Shown here piece by piece: positions 63,310 to 64,000 of a DNA stretch of 64,000 nt. Made by a program: the position numbers and the translations under genes. Positions within the stretch are counted from its first letter, which is position 1; every line of letters begins with the position of its first letter. This stretch comes from Linanthus parryae (lineage: Eukaryota > Streptophyta > Magnoliopsida > Ericales > Polemoniaceae). The notes under the pieces are model-generated. The model was not told where the DNA came from. It saw only the letters and a program-made list of their open reading frames with translations, and did not search any database. The stretch covers positions 7,341,501 to 7,405,500 of the forward strand of contig JALGPY010000005.1 of the NCBI GenBank assembly GCA_023055425.1. Reading direction: 5' to 3'.

Positions 63310-63700
63310 TTGTGAACTAAGGGCTGGGCGATTATGAAGAATTATACTAAGAAAATGAGTGTAGTAGAAATGAAAATACTAAGGTGGACGAGTGGTGTAA
63401 GTATGGAAGATATGTTGCTGAATGAAAAAATTAGGAGGAATTTAAATATTGGGCCAATGGAAGGCAAAAAGAGAGAGAATTGGCCACATAGGCTTCGGAT
63501 GCAATTAGGAGAAATTTACGGTCCAAACTGAGAGCTGTAGATGAGGGAAAGGGGGACCAAGACGTACATGGGTGGAGCCAATCAGACAAGCCTGTTTAAA
63601 CTAAACTTTAATAAGCTAAAGATTTTGGACGGATGAAAGGCGTATTGAGTCACGATGAGCAACCAAGCAACCAGGCTGTTGTTTTTGTTCAGCTTGGTTT
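63310..63700 (+). pseudogene. RTE-type LINE relic, C-terminal end
   Basis: Reads M-K-N-Y-T-K-K-M-S-V-V-E-M-K-I-L-R-W, then N-E-K-I-R-R-N-L-N-I-G-P-M-E-G and E-N-W-P-H-R-L. This is the signature tail (E-M-R-M-L-R-W-M, I-R-N-x-x-I-R, R-L-x-W-x-G-H) of plant RTE non-LTR elements. A frame change follows and G-G-P-R-R-T-W can be read at about 63551-63575. 5'-truncated and dead. Confidence 0.75.
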
Positions 63701-64000
63701 ACCTGCATCCGTTTATGAGACGTTAGAAGCAGGATAGATTATGTCAACCTTATGGACTAGTGCAGGAAGAAGGTGTTGGGCGACAGGGAATTTAAATTCA
63801 AGAGTGGAATGAATCAATATTCTTTTCTGTGGAAGAAGCTTATACTAGCCTAATGTGGTTCAGATACGATACGCTGAGGTTCAAATTCTCGTTTTCAGCA
63901 CGTGGCTATAATTATTACTGGTTGGTCAACTTACAGGTGTGACGGAGGTTGTTTCTAGATTGAAAATGTTATTTGAACGAGATGATAGAGTTCAATTGTG
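63701..64000. other. Window end, no gene recognised
   Basis: No coding region or defined repeat seen. The missing DOHH exon is not here. Confidence 0.4.

Noticed and set aside
1..64000. CRISPR arrays, bacterial operons, riboswitches, Helitron ends or organellar insertions
   Set aside because: Looked for regular spacers, operon-like gene packing, CTRR hairpin ends and organelle genes; none was supported in this nuclear plant sequence.

Overview
This is a nuclear window from a flowering plant, most likely a eudicot. The evidence is three intronless CYP94A-type cytochrome P450 genes, a plant single-C2H2 zinc finger gene with a QALGGH helix and an EAR tail, an intron-containing deoxyhypusine hydroxylase gene with GT..AG introns, two cytosolic-type tRNA genes (Ser-AGA and Gly-GCC), and a dense layer of plant-type retrotransposons (copia, gypsy, L1-like and RTE-like LINEs, a tRNA-derived SINE) and small DNA transposons. 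I cannot name the species.

Layout. 1-0.96 kb: leader-like sequence, possibly the 5' end of a minus-strand transcription unit leaving the window. 0.96-13.4 kb: two decayed minus-strand LINE copies; one is split by a complete copia element (1381-9798) with 1440-bp LTRs, a 5-bp target duplication, an initiator-Met primer site and a polypurine tract. 14.4-23.5 kb: the CYP94A tandem array (three plus-strand genes), with degenerate TIR repeats, a hairpin and conserved promoter blocks between the genes. 23.5-40 kb: a transposon-rich, AT-rich stretch with tRNA-Ser(AGA), two copies of one SINE family, hAT- and Mutator-type MITEs whose 8- or 9-bp target duplications are still visible, a short non-autonomous LTR element (29348-32197), a motif-rich repeat block (33.6-34.8 kb) and a 316-bp LINE stump. 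40.9-41.5 kb: zinc finger gene (minus). 43.9 kb: tRNA-Gly(GCC). 44-56.4 kb: an internally shortened LINE, a second, older copia element (46733-51308), a 5'-truncated LINE (51570-54349) and a solo LTR (54957-56375) of the first copia family. 56.6-57.5 kb: a long-TIR foldback element lies just upstream of the deoxyhypusine hydroxylase gene (57684 onward). That gene shows four exons and then stops being recognisable; 1.3 kb later a decayed Ty3/gypsy element begins. 63-64 kb: another hAT MITE and an RTE-type LINE relic.

Functionally, the host genes are a CYP94A fatty-acid omega-hydroxylase cluster (ER membrane; cutin/suberin or defence lipid oxidation by family analogy), an EAR-type repressor-like zinc finger protein, and the enzyme that completes hypusine formation on eIF5A (here apparently broken or with its last exon outside the window). 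I found no CRISPR, bacterial-type operon or clearly new biochemical system. The most notable observations are: a copia LTR that contains a duplicate of its own primer-binding site; a very young copia insertion whose polyprotein is already broken at several places; patchwork (gene-conversion-like) similarity in the P450 array; a tandemly duplicated splice acceptor in the deoxyhypusine hydroxylase gene; and a well-preserved record of nested insertions with target duplications.

All calls rest on reading motifs, repeats and junctions by eye; no database search was run.
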